A stretch of 64,000 nt of DNA from Moritella sp. 5 (GTDB taxonomy: Bacteria > Pseudomonadota > Gammaproteobacteria > Enterobacterales > Moritellaceae). The stretch lies in NCBI RefSeq assembly GCF_018219455.1, contig NZ_CP056122.1, positions 2,294,001-2,358,000 on the forward strand, written 5' to 3'. Shown piece after piece: positions 55,503 to 64,000 of the stretch (positions are counted from its first letter, which is position 1; every line of letters begins with the position of its first letter). A program made the position numbers and the translations under genes. The notes beneath the pieces are model-generated. The model did not search any database. It was given only the letters and a program-made list of their open reading frames with translations, and was not told the origin of the DNA.

Positions 55503-57359
55503 ATGGATTGGCTTCTGTTTGGTGCAATATTATCGATTAACTTATTCATTTACCATCATTGGGCTTACCCTAAAATTTTGCAATTATACGCAAAGTGTAA
55601 GGTGAGAGGGAAAAAAAATGACACATTTAAATCACGAAAATATGTTTCAAATGATGTTGATAATGGACTTCCTATAATAACGATCGTTATGCCAGTCTAT
55701 AACGAAGCTAAATACTTAGGCGACAAGCTGACGAATCTACTTATGCTTGATTATCCGGCCGATAAATTGCTTGTTGTGCTCGGGTTTGATGGTTGTTCAG
55801 ATAATTCTTTGCAAGTTGCGGAACAATATTTAGATCAGTTTGAATTGCATAACATACAGATTGAATTAGATGTGCACGAAGAAAATCATGGCAAGGTTTA
55901 TGTAATCAATAAACTATTAAGGCAATATAAAGCAAAGTCCGATATTTTAGTTTTGAGTGATGTGAGTGCATTAATTTCCATTGATGCGATGCAGATATTT
56001 GCTTATCGGATGGCTGAAGACGATGTTGGGATTGTAACGGGTGACTATCAGCTATATGAGGATGGTTCGAAAGGTGAAACTCATTATTGGAAGTACCAAC
56101 GAAATATTCGTAAAGCAGAAAGTGTAACGGGGTCAATTATTGGACCTCCTGGTGCCTTATACGCAATTAAAGCTAGGTTATTTGAAGAGATCCCGTTTGA
56201 TACCATCAATGATGACTTTGTCTTCCCTATGTTATTAGTAAGTCGTGGATATAGGGCTGTATTGGATGAACGCATTTCGATTATTGAAATGGAGGCAACA
56301 AGTGAGTCTGATGATTTTTCGCGACGTACCCGCATTGGCGCTGGTAATGTTCAACAAGTACTTAGACTTAGTAGTTTATTATCATCAGGGCATGGACTGA
56401 CGGGGTTTAACTTTTTTAGTGGTAAATTCTTACGGACGTTAATGCCATTTAATTTATTGGTTTTATTTGTTTTTACATTCTTTCTAACAAATAGTGAATA
56501 TGTCATTGTTGCCAACGTAGCTTGGTTCTTATGCTTTAGTCAATGCTGTTTGTATGGTGGTTCGGCTGTGGGTTTGCTGTTTGATATCGCGCCTGTTCGT
56601 CAACCTTGGGCATCACTTTATTATATAGCAGTAGGTTATATGGCTAGTTTTTATGGTGGAATTCGTTATATCTTTGGTTTAGAGCGAGGGGCTTGGGTTA
56701 AAATTAATAGCGAGCAGGAGAATACCAATGATTTTCAGAAAAAAAGCGTGGTTATTCCTAAACGAATTTCTGACATGCTCATATCGATAGTTGCATTGTG
56801 TATTATCGCCCCTTTTGTGCCATTTATAGCACTCGCCATTAAATTGAACTCTAAAGGGCCTGTTTTTTATCGTCAATTACGCGTCGGTGAAATTCGTTAT
56901 GAATATGTAGAAGTATTTATGCTCATTAAATTTAGAACGATGGCGCTAGAATCAGAATCGAAATCAGGTCCTGTCTGGGCACAAGAACAAGATGAGAGAG
57001 CTACGTCTGTAGGTCGATTCTTACGTAAAACGAGGATAGATGAGCTACCGCAGCTGGTGAATGTGATACTTGGCGACATGGCGATTGTAGGACCAAGACC
57101 TGAGCGGCCTATTTTTTGTGGTAAATTAGAAGAAAAAATTCCGTATTATTTAGAGCGTACTCACGGTGTTAGACCGGGTATAACCGGGTTAGCACAAATA
57201 TCCCAAGGTGCAGATACTTGCATAGAAGATGTGCAAAATAAGCTCTATTGGGATCATACATATGCTTTAAACCTAACGAGTTTTAGTCGCTGGCTTAAAG
57301 CAGATACGATTATTATATTAAAAACCTTTTTAACGATGGTTAGGTCCAAAGGTCACTGA
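55503..57359 (+). CDS. GT2 glycosyltransferase fused to a monotopic phosphoglycosyltransferase
   Basis: A 618-residue two-domain protein. After one membrane segment (about 4-22), a membrane GT2 domain starts near residue 57 (PIITIVMPVYNEAKYLG) with GFDGCSDNS, VLSDVSA and a TRIGAGNVQQV helix, then three or four hydrophobic helices (about 300-400). From residue 420 a bacterial sugar transferase of the PglC/WbaP core type begins: KRISDMLISIVALCIIAPF reentrant helix, KFRTMALE, the catalytic dyad D513-E514 in RIDELPQL, and GDMAIVGPRPERP. Each half is normally a separate protein. The PGT half would load the first sugar phosphate on undecaprenyl phosphate, and the GT2 half could add the next. It lies 3 bp after the GT4 gene and ends the operon. 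Confidence 0.9.
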   Translation: MDWLLFGAILSINLFIYHHWAYPKILQLYAKCKVRGKKNDTFKSRKYVSNDVDNGLPIITIVMPVYNEAKYLGDKLTNLLMLDYPADKLLVVLGFDGCSDNSLQVAEQYLDQFELHNIQIELDVHEENHGKVYVINKLLRQYKAKSDILVLSDVSALISIDAMQIFAYRMAEDDVGIVTGDYQLYEDGSKGETHYWKYQRNIRKAESVTGSIIGPPGALYAIKARLFEEIPFDTINDDFVFPMLLVSRGYRAVLDERISIIEMEATSESDDFSRRTRIGAGNVQQVLRLSSLLSSGHGLTGFNFFSGKFLRTLMPFNLLVLFVFTFFLTNSEYVIVANVAWFLCFSQCCLYGGSAVGLLFDIAPVRQPWASLYYIAVGYMASFYGGIRYIFGLERGAWVKINSEQENTNDFQKKSVVIPKRISDMLISIVALCIIAPFVPFIALAIKLNSKGPVFYRQLRVGEIRYEYVEVFMLIKFRTMALESESKSGPVWAQEQDERATSVGRFLRKTRIDELPQLVNVILGDMAIVGPRPERPIFCGKLEEKIPYYLERTHGVRPGITGLAQISQGADTCIEDVQNKLYWDHTYALNLTSFSRWLKADTIIILKTFLTMVRSKGH

Positions 57360-57369
57360 GAACGTTACC

Positions 57370-58629
57370 TTATTGGACCGCTTCTGTTTTTTCAGGTGCT
57401 GGTGGCTCATACTTTCTGATTTGAATTAGCATGCCAAACATAGGGTGATCAAGGTAGTGAATTTCGCCACTGCGGATCACGCGTAATTGTTGCATTGGAT
57501 AGCTATTTAAGAAAGGCACCGTTTTATCACGTGGTTGTACATTGTTAACGGCTTCGCCAAGTGATGCATCATCATTGATTTTAATTTTTTTATCTGTCAA
57601 GGCTATTTCGTTGTGCTTTGCTTGCTTAGGTTCTAAATGAATATCGAGTAGTTTCAATAAATCGACATCTTCAGCGTTCGTTGTTACTTTTTCAGTCGTT
57701 TTTACACCTTCAACCTGAGTTGCAGGAATAACTTTAGTACCTTCTTTACGTACAAACAAGTTTGTTTTTGCATAAAGATAATGTTCTAGGTATATCGTTA
57801 ATTCACCATCAATCTTCCAAACAGGAGTTGTCGGTTCTACTGGTGTAACAGAGGGGGTAATCGTTTCAACGCCGCCTGTTTGAATGATAACGCCATCATT
57901 GATGGTCGCTGCATTATCTAAATCGATTACATTTGACTCATCGGTCATCGTGCTTACATTGGCAGTAATGGCTGTTGGTGTGAGGCTCTGGATTATAGCA
58001 TTACCATTCAACTGATATTGTTGCTGGTAATTTTGACCCGCGAACAGACGAATTGGTATTGCGTCTTTTCGTGTTTGAGGTTGCATACGCCATGCTGAAT
58101 GCAAAACAACATTGTAATTAGCATGATTGTTCAGTGCTGAAAATTGGGTATTAAGTTGCAATTCACTTGCTGGCACAATTTGTAAGGCTGGGTCTTTGAC
58201 GTTACCTTTTAAATTTGCACCATCAATGACAACATGCGTCGATTTAATTATGTCGCTGTTTATATTTGTTTTAGCGACAGCCTGCTGGCCGCTATCTTCA
58301 CCGTATATAGGCAACGTATCGCTATCGTCGATAAGCGTAGGCTGTAAGCCTGCTGTTATTGTATCGTTCGCGAAAGCTTGTGTATTCGCATCGCCATATG
58401 GTGTGATCAAATTGTCATTGTTAATGAACAATGACATCGGGTCTTTATTCTGTTTAGAATAAGTTGGATATACGGCTTGATCCCAATGTTCTATCACTTT
58501 ATCTGGGTTGACATTCCGTTCGAATAAAATAACTTCTACTTCGAACCAACGGTCTTCTTCAGCGGCATTTACTGTAAATGAACTACCAACAGATAAACCA
58601 ACTAATAAACTGATTAACGATTTTTTCAA
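57370..58629 (-). CDS. csiV: CsiV-like periplasmic protein
   Basis: A 419-residue exported protein of the CsiV family, known in Vibrio cholerae as a peptidoglycan-binding partner of LpoA/PBP1A. Signal peptide to about residue 22 (VNA). The mature start AEEDRWFEVEVILFERNV is the family signature. The C-terminal YPMQQLRVIRSGEIHYLDHPMFGMLIQIRKYEPP is also conserved in shape. The middle is low in conservation, rich in Asn/Thr/Asp. It overlaps the mfd stop by 4 bp, matching the csiV-mfd arrangement in Vibrio. Confidence 0.85.
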   Translation of the reverse strand: MKKSLISLLVGLSVGSSFTVNAAEEDRWFEVEVILFERNVNPDKVIEHWDQAVYPTYSKQNKDPMSLFINNDNLITPYGDANTQAFANDTITAGLQPTLIDDSDTLPIYGEDSGQQAVAKTNINSDIIKSTHVVIDGANLKGNVKDPALQIVPASELQLNTQFSALNNHANYNVVLHSAWRMQPQTRKDAIPIRLFAGQNYQQQYQLNGNAIIQSLTPTAITANVSTMTDESNVIDLDNAATINDGVIIQTGGVETITPSVTPVEPTTPVWKIDGELTIYLEHYLYAKTNLFVRKEGTKVIPATQVEGVKTTEKVTTNAEDVDLLKLLDIHLEPKQAKHNEIALTDKKIKINDDASLGEAVNNVQPRDKTVPFLNSYPMQQLRVIRSGEIHYLDHPMFGMLIQIRKYEPPAPEKTEAVQ

Positions 58630-61600
58630 CGTTTAACTCCTGCAATCTTATTTTTTGCAAATTCAACTAGCATTGCTTCTACTAATTTAACACGATCTTT
58701 TGCATCCGGTGATTTGATTGCAAACTTCAATTTTGATGGTCCATCCATGCTATACACACGAGGTTGTTGCTGGATTAGACGGATAAGATAACCTACATCA
58801 ACCTGATTATCTTCCCCAAAGCTAATATAGCCACCAGCGGGGCCTATTTCAAGTCGTTTAATACCTAAAGGCTCTGCTTGTAATTTTAACTCGGTTTGAC
58901 GGATCAAGTTTTTAGCATTGTCAGGTAATAAACCAAAACGATCAATGAGTTCAACTTGAACTTCACGTAACTGCTCTTCACTTTGACAACTTGCGATACG
59001 TTTATACAGAGATAAACGCATATTAACGTCATGAATGTAATCATTCGGTAATAGGGCTGGCACACGTAGTTCAATTTCGGTTTGATTTTTAAGGGCATCT
59101 TCAAGCGAAACTGATTTACCTTCTTTGATGCTTTTCACTGCCTGGTCGAGCATTTCCATATACAAGGAGAAACCAACAGAGGTTATTTGACCGCTTTGCT
59201 CATCACCTAATAGTTCACCAGCGCCACGGATTTCAAGATCGTGCGTTGCCAAGGTGAAACCTGCGCCAAGATCTTCTAATGATGCGATAGCCTCAAGACG
59301 TTTTTTAGCATCACTGGTGATGCGTTTAGGGTGCGGCGTTAATAAGTAGGCATAGGCTTGGTGATGAGAACGACCAACACGACCACGTAATTGATGAAGT
59401 TGTGCTAAACCGAGATGATCTGCACGATCCATAATAATTGTATTGGCAGTAGGGATGTCGATACCCGTTTCGATAATGGTTGTACATACCAACACATTGA
59501 AACGTTGATGATAGAAATCAGCCATAACGGATTCTAATTCACGTTCTGCCATTTGCCCGTGAGCCGTAACAATACGCGCTTCCGGTAGGAGTAACGCCAA
59601 TGCTTCAGCTGTTTTATCTATTGAGTCGACATTGTTATGCAAGAAATAAACCTGACCACCACGCATGATCTCACGCATGATTGCTTCTTTTACCACATTG
59701 TCGTCGTACTGGCGGACAAATGTTTTAACGGCCAAACGCTTTGCTGGCGGTGTTGCTATGATAGATAAATCACGCATGCCATTCATGGCCATATTCAGTG
59801 TTCTTGGAATTGGCGTTGCGGTAAGCGTTAAAATATCAATGTCGGCACGTAGCGCTTTTACTTTTTCTTTTTGACGCACACCAAAGCGATGTTCTTCGTC
59901 AATAATAAGTAAACCAAGCTCGGCAAACTCAATTTTATTACTGAGTAACTTGTGCGTACCAATCAGTAAATCAACTTTACCGGCTTTTACATCAGCTAAA
60001 ATCAGCTTTTGATCTTTAGCTGTTTTAAAACGAGAGATAACTTCGACACGTACAGGCCAGTTAGCAAAACGATCTTTGAAGTTTTCGAAATGCTGCTGAG
60101 CAAGTAAGGTGGTCGGTACCAGTACGGCGACTTGTTTGTCGTTCATCATTGCCATGAAGGCGGCGCGCATTGCTACTTCTGTTTTGCCAAACCCCACGTC
60201 ACCGCATACAAGACGATCCATCGTTTTGTCTTGGCGCATATCATCTAGCACGGCTTGAATCGCCGTTTTCTGATCGTCTGTTTCTTCAAACGGGAATCCA
60301 TCGGCAAAGGCAGCATATGATTCTTTGTCGCATTTATATTGAAAACCACTCTTAGCGGCGCGCTGTGCGTAGATATCCAGTAATTCTGCAGCAACGTCTC
60401 GAACACGCTCCATTGCTTTGGTTTTGGATTTTACCCAGCTATCGCTGCCTAGTTTATGTAGTGGTGCTGACGCTTCTCCGGCACCGCTATAACGGCTGAT
60501 AAGGTGCAGTGCAGAAACCGGTACATAGAGTTTTGCTGCATTGGCATATTCAAGGGTTAAAAACTCGGTTTCCATCCCTGCATTAGCAATAATCTGCAGG
60601 CCGAGATAACGACCGACACCATGTGAGATATGCACAACCGGTTGACCAATACTTAACTCAGTGAGGTTTCGTACTAGCGCATCGTTGTTTGCTTGTATTT
60701 TTTTATCGGTACGACGGCGCTGGATGATCTTGTGACCAAGCAGTTCATTTTCACAAATGATAGCGACATTTAGATCGTCAATAATAAAGCTGTTTACACA
60801 CTGACTTACCCAAATACCAACCGTAGGTTTCGCTTTCAAAAATTTGGCTATACTGGTGATTGCTTTAGGCTTTAGCTTGGTTTTTCCAAGTAGATCTAAT
60901 AGCGTTTCACGGCGACCTTCAGATTCAACACTGAAAATTATTTTACCGTCAAACCCTTCGATAAATTCAAGCAACGGCGCAAGCGGGGCTTTTTTCTGAT
61001 GGTTAACTGATATTTCAGGTAAAGTGCTAAAGCTTAAGTTGGTATTACCTGCTTTTTCATTCAGAAATTTATTGCTTAAGCTTATTTTACTGTACTGGCC
61101 AAGTGCTTGGAATAGTTCTGCAACAGGTAAATAAAGTGAGCTTGGCGTAAGTAATGGGCGTTGAATATCATGGCGGCGGTCTTCGTAGCGTTTTTCAACG
61201 TCTTGGAAGAACACTTCTGATGCTTGATGTAATTCACCTACTTGCGCAATCGTAAGTTGTTTAGGTAAATAATCAAATAACGTGGCAGTTTCAGTTAAGA
61301 ACAACGGGTGATAATACTCAATACCTGTTGGTAAGAAACCTTTGCTTACTTGCTGATAAATGGATTCAGCTTCACGAGATGGCGTAAACAATGCTCTAAA
61401 CTGCTGGCGGAATAATTCAATCGCTTTATCATCTGTTGGAAATTCGTGTGCAGGTAATAAATTAATGGCTTTAAGGGTACCCTCTGAACGCTGAGTCTCG
61501 GTGTTAAAACCACGAATCTCTTCGACTTCATCATCAAAAAAGTCGATTCGAAACGGTGAATTACTGCCCATCGGATACAGATCAAGAATCGAACCGCGCG

Positions 61601-62102
61601 CAGAAAATTCACCGTGCTCTAATACTTGTTCAACAGCATTGTAACCACTGGTTTCTAAACGTTGGCGCATCGCATGCATATCAATTTTGTCGCCAGTTTT
61701 GACGATCAAGCTATGTTGGGCTAAAAAACTGACCGGAGCGATACGTTGCATCAAAGTATTAACCGATACAATGATTAGCCCACTGGTAGTCTGCTGAAAA
61801 CGGTGCAGGGCATGAATACGTTGCGAAATAATATCTTGGTGTGGCGAAAAGTTATCATAGGGTAATGTCTCCCAATCAGGGAAGGTGATTAAGGGTTTAT
61901 CATCCGCTAAAAAATGGCGTACTTCTTGTTCAAGTTTTAAGGCACTTGGGGTATCTGCAACAACCGCAAGGATAGGGGTATTTGTTTGTGAACAGAGCTC
62001 TGCAAGTGTGAATGCGAGGCTACTGCCAACAAGGTTACCGTAGGCGATTTTATCGCCTTGTTTTTTCGGTAATGGTAAAGAAAGAATAGCTGTTGATTTC
62101 AT
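58626..62102 (-). CDS. mfd: Transcription-repair coupling factor Mfd
   Basis: Mfd binds RNA polymerase stalled at lesions, removes it, and recruits UvrA. The 1158 residues match the full length (E. coli 1148). Order: UvrB-like N-terminal domains (about 1-350), RNA polymerase interaction domain near residue 490 (QPVVHISHGVGRYLGL), SF2 translocase with Walker A GFGKTE (K640), DEEHRFG box and the second RecA-like domain QLRGRVGRSHHQAYAY, then the C-terminal TRCF domain. The ATGA overlap with csiV indicates coupling. Near the 5' side lies the PilZ gene, same strand, 48 bp upstream. Confidence 0.97.
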   Translation of the reverse strand: MKSTAILSLPLPKKQGDKIAYGNLVGSSLAFTLAELCSQTNTPILAVVADTPSALKLEQEVRHFLADDKPLITFPDWETLPYDNFSPHQDIISQRIHALHRFQQTTSGLIIVSVNTLMQRIAPVSFLAQHSLIVKTGDKIDMHAMRQRLETSGYNAVEQVLEHGEFSARGSILDLYPMGSNSPFRIDFFDDEVEEIRGFNTETQRSEGTLKAINLLPAHEFPTDDKAIELFRQQFRALFTPSREAESIYQQVSKGFLPTGIEYYHPLFLTETATLFDYLPKQLTIAQVGELHQASEVFFQDVEKRYEDRRHDIQRPLLTPSSLYLPVAELFQALGQYSKISLSNKFLNEKAGNTNLSFSTLPEISVNHQKKAPLAPLLEFIEGFDGKIIFSVESEGRRETLLDLLGKTKLKPKAITSIAKFLKAKPTVGIWVSQCVNSFIIDDLNVAIICENELLGHKIIQRRRTDKKIQANNDALVRNLTELSIGQPVVHISHGVGRYLGLQIIANAGMETEFLTLEYANAAKLYVPVSALHLISRYSGAGEASAPLHKLGSDSWVKSKTKAMERVRDVAAELLDIYAQRAAKSGFQYKCDKESYAAFADGFPFEETDDQKTAIQAVLDDMRQDKTMDRLVCGDVGFGKTEVAMRAAFMAMMNDKQVAVLVPTTLLAQQHFENFKDRFANWPVRVEVISRFKTAKDQKLILADVKAGKVDLLIGTHKLLSNKIEFAELGLLIIDEEHRFGVRQKEKVKALRADIDILTLTATPIPRTLNMAMNGMRDLSIIATPPAKRLAVKTFVRQYDDNVVKEAIMREIMRGGQVYFLHNNVDSIDKTAEALALLLPEARIVTAHGQMAERELESVMADFYHQRFNVLVCTTIIETGIDIPTANTIIMDRADHLGLAQLHQLRGRVGRSHHQAYAYLLTPHPKRITSDAKKRLEAIASLEDLGAGFTLATHDLEIRGAGELLGDEQSGQITSVGFSLYMEMLDQAVKSIKEGKSVSLEDALKNQTEIELRVPALLPNDYIHDVNMRLSLYKRIASCQSEEQLREVQVELIDRFGLLPDNAKNLIRQTELKLQAEPLGIKRLEIGPAGGYISFGEDNQVDVGYLIRLIQQQPRVYSMDGPSKLKFAIKSPDAKDRVKLVEAMLVEFAKNKIAGVKR

Positions 62103-62150
62103 AGTTATCAGTAATCTAATCGAATTGTTAGGGATTGTGTTTTAGTCTAT

Positions 62151-62750
62151 TTATTGACCATTTTCTTGGCGTAGCTCGGCACGTTGTTTAAGCTGCAACT
62201 GCTGAATTCGCAACGTCGCACGGATTAATATTTCTCGGTCGATATCACGGATCCTAGTATATGATGCGGTATATTCAATGAGGCTATCATCTGTGTCTAG
62301 CTCATCACGTGCAGAGTGTTGTTCTTCACGTTCAGAGATAGCGCCATAGCAATAAATAGCCGAAGAGTCATTAGGTAAGAATATCTTAATACGTACTGCT
62401 TGCTCTAGAGCTAAATCAGTATGCGCTAGAAACTTGACTTCACCCGCACCAAACATCGTTGAGTTAAAGCGAGATTCAGGGTGATCTTGTTGTGCGAGAA
62501 CATAACCCATGATCAAATTTATTTTATTATTTTGCATCTGTAAAAAATCAGCAAGTGCGTCAGCTTGTTCGCCGATGTTTCGAATTGAGCGTAAGGCATT
62601 ACTGTCGATTTCGGCAACGTCATTGGCCATTTTAAATGGAACTGGCATTTCGTTTTCGAGCGCCAATCGAGACGTTGGGACTTGATCAATAGAAACAGGT
62701 TCAATATTGACAGATAAACTATGCTGAATAGAAAAATATTGTTGAGCCAC
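62151..62750 (-). CDS. PilZ-domain protein (PlzB-like)
   Basis: A 199-residue cytoplasmic protein whose position next to mfd and lolC equals that of V. cholerae plzB (VC1885), and whose C-terminal region shows a PilZ-like beta-barrel pattern (GAGEVKFLAHTDLALEQAVRIKIFLP...IYCYGAISERE). The canonical RxxxR c-di-GMP-binding motif is not clear, so ligand binding may be lost, as in some PlzB-like proteins. The end is helical and basic (LRIQQLQLKQRAELRQE). Identity as PlzB homologue is inferred mainly from synteny. Confidence 0.7.
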   Translation of the reverse strand: MAQQYFSIQHSLSVNIEPVSIDQVPTSRLALENEMPVPFKMANDVAEIDSNALRSIRNIGEQADALADFLQMQNNKINLIMGYVLAQQDHPESRFNSTMFGAGEVKFLAHTDLALEQAVRIKIFLPNDSSAIYCYGAISEREEQHSARDELDTDDSLIEYTASYTRIRDIDREILIRATLRIQQLQLKQRAELRQENGQ

Positions 62751-62968
62751 TTGCTGTCATCCTTTTCGAGATTACGAACCTGTTATTGTGGCATATCTAT
62801 TTCTATTTATCTTGTTTAGTTTATTGTATTGCACTTTAAGACGCTGCTTTAAAACCAGAATAACTAATCGATCACAAGTTGGTGTGAAGACGTGATTTTA
62901 CTTGCTCATTAGTGGTCATGTCTTTAGAATGAAAGACAGTTTTTAGCAAGGTATTCTTAATTATATTT

Positions 62969-64000
62969 ATGTATCACCCTCTAAGTTTATTCATCGGCTT
63001 GCGTTATACTCGCTCGAAGCGCAACAATCGATTCGTATCATTTATTACTTTATTTTCGACAGCTGGTATCACCATTGGCGTATTAGCGCTGATCACTGTT
63101 TTATCGGTAATGAACGGTTTTGAGCAAGATTTGAAAGTCCGTATTCTTGGCGCTGTTCCCCATGTAATTGTCACCCCAAAAACAGATTCGATTGATGTAG
63201 AAAAAAGTTTGTCTGCATTGGCTAACGACCCCTTAGTGGCCGCTGTTACCCCCTTCTTACAAGCTGATGCGATGGTGCAAAGTAAAAGCGAAATCCAAGG
63301 TGCACAGTTACAGGGCATCGATCCCGCGTCTTATCCGCAATGGGATGTTATTCGTCAGAATATGCTTATTGGTGATATTTCATTATTGCAACCGGGTAAG
63401 TACAACATCATTATTGGCCGCAGCATGGCAAAATCGTTAAATGTTAAGCTTGGCGATAAAATTAGACTTATTTCAACCAAAGGCAGTGTTTTTACGCCGA
63501 TGGGGCGCGTGCCGAGCCAACGTAAATTTACGGTAGTGGGGATTTATTCTGTTGGCTCGGATGTCGAAGCCACGCAGGTATTGGTTAATATTACCGATGC
63601 GGGTAAATTGGCGCGCTTAAAACCCTCGAGTCCGATGCAACATCGTGTGTTTGTGCATGATCCGTTTTCTGTTAATGAATTAGCCAGTCGTGACTTTTTT
63701 AATGATTTTGATTCAATGGATTGGCAGACTGCGCGTGGTGAGTTATTCCAAGCAGTAAAAATGGAAAAAAATATGATTGGCTTATTGCTGTTCTTAATCA
63801 TTACTGTTGCTGTGTTTAACATTCTTTCATCACTGGTTATGCTGGTCACAGAGAAAGAAACGGATGTTGCTATTATGAAAACCTTAGGTATGAACCGACC
63901 GACTATTGTGCAAATTTTTATTATCCAAGGTGCTTGGACCGGTGTGCTGGGCGCAATGGTTGGTGGCATTATGGGCATTGCATTAGCGGCTAATTTAAAT
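62969..64000 (+). CDS. lolC: Lipoprotein-releasing ABC transporter permease LolC (partial)
   Basis: The first 344 codons of a LolC/E-type permease, cut by the window end. LolCDE extracts lipoproteins from the inner membrane to LolA. The N-terminus MYHPLSLFIGLRYTRSKRNNRFVSF is typical, with TM1 at about 23-45 and FSTAGITIGV. The periplasmic domain spans about 50-260, and TM2/TM3 start at about 270 (MIGLLLFLIITVAVFNILSSLVMLVTEKETDVAIMKTLGM). Full length should be about 400 residues. The plus-strand gene diverges from the PilZ gene by 218 bp and would lead lolCDE. Confidence 0.93.
   Translation, partial: MYHPLSLFIGLRYTRSKRNNRFVSFITLFSTAGITIGVLALITVLSVMNGFEQDLKVRILGAVPHVIVTPKTDSIDVEKSLSALANDPLVAAVTPFLQADAMVQSKSEIQGAQLQGIDPASYPQWDVIRQNMLIGDISLLQPGKYNIIIGRSMAKSLNVKLGDKIRLISTKGSVFTPMGRVPSQRKFTVVGIYSVGSDVEATQVLVNITDAGKLARLKPSSPMQHRVFVHDPFSVNELASRDFFNDFDSMDWQTARGELFQAVKMEKNMIGLLLFLIITVAVFNILSSLVMLVTEKETDVAIMKTLGMNRPTIVQIFIIQGAWTGVLGAMVGGIMGIALAANLN

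Noticed and set aside
49436-57359. Polysaccharide island as a recent mobile insertion
   Set aside because: No integrase, IS, direct repeats or tRNA flank the region, and base composition looks like that of its neighbours; replacement at a fixed chromosomal site is just as likely.
1-64000. CRISPR arrays, transposons and prophage genes
   Set aside because: No regularly spaced repeats, transposase, integrase or phage structural genes were seen on either strand.

Overview
The window reads as chromosomal DNA of a marine gammaproteobacterium. Low GC content by eye, the csiV-mfd-PilZ/lolC order, FabV in place of or beside FabI, and a NorR-controlled flavohaemoglobin point to the Moritella/Psychromonas/Shewanella/Vibrio neighbourhood; I favour Moritella, by inference only. 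No insertion sequence, prophage, integrase or CRISPR array is visible. Genes are dense and mostly core metabolism and envelope functions, with one accessory-looking polysaccharide island.

Layout. 0-5.6 kb: a small FNR-type-promoter gene, the protease htpX, an SLC13 transporter, a plant-type glycerate kinase and an orphan 342-residue protein. 5.7-12 kb: two tandem tRNA-Val genes, then hmp, two acetyltransferases, a flavin-dependent halogenase-like enzyme and norR. hmp has a sigma54 promoter, three GT-N7-AC NorR sites upstream and an FNR box downstream of the expected start; norR carries its own palindromic NorR site. This is a nitric-oxide stress module. 12-17 kb: MATE pump, riboflavin synthase, a zinc-ribbon protein, LrgA/LrgB, QueE and a DUF4440 protein. 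17-29 kb: a DUF1302/DUF1329 envelope pair, a CMD-like protein, a MerR regulator, MobB, an RND efflux pair and RadD.

29-42.7 kb: a two-gene beta-oxidation operon, a RIO kinase, a LysR-DJ-1-YqhD aldehyde-detoxification unit, small unknown proteins, a HAD phosphatase, a periplasmic cupin, DcuC, MogA, another CMD protein and a YbaK-type deacylase. 42.9-49.4 kb: YgiQ, a second HAD enzyme, FabV, DUF1853 and a Nif3 protein.

49.4-57.4 kb: a polysaccharide island between nif3 and csiV. It holds a divergent GT2, then a tightly packed + strand operon: acyltransferase, GT4, OmpA-like envelope protein, Wzz-like protein, GT4, and a fusion of a membrane GT2 with a monotopic phosphoglycosyltransferase. No Wzx, Wzy, Wza or tyrosine kinase is present. 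57.4-64 kb: csiV, mfd, a PilZ protein, and lolC cut by the window end.

The observations most worth following are the complete NorR/sigma54/FNR control logic with an orphan halogenase-like gene inside the module, the twin tRNA-Val genes with C at position 33, the FNR-driven 61-residue protein, and the GT2-PGT fusion in an export-less glycan operon.
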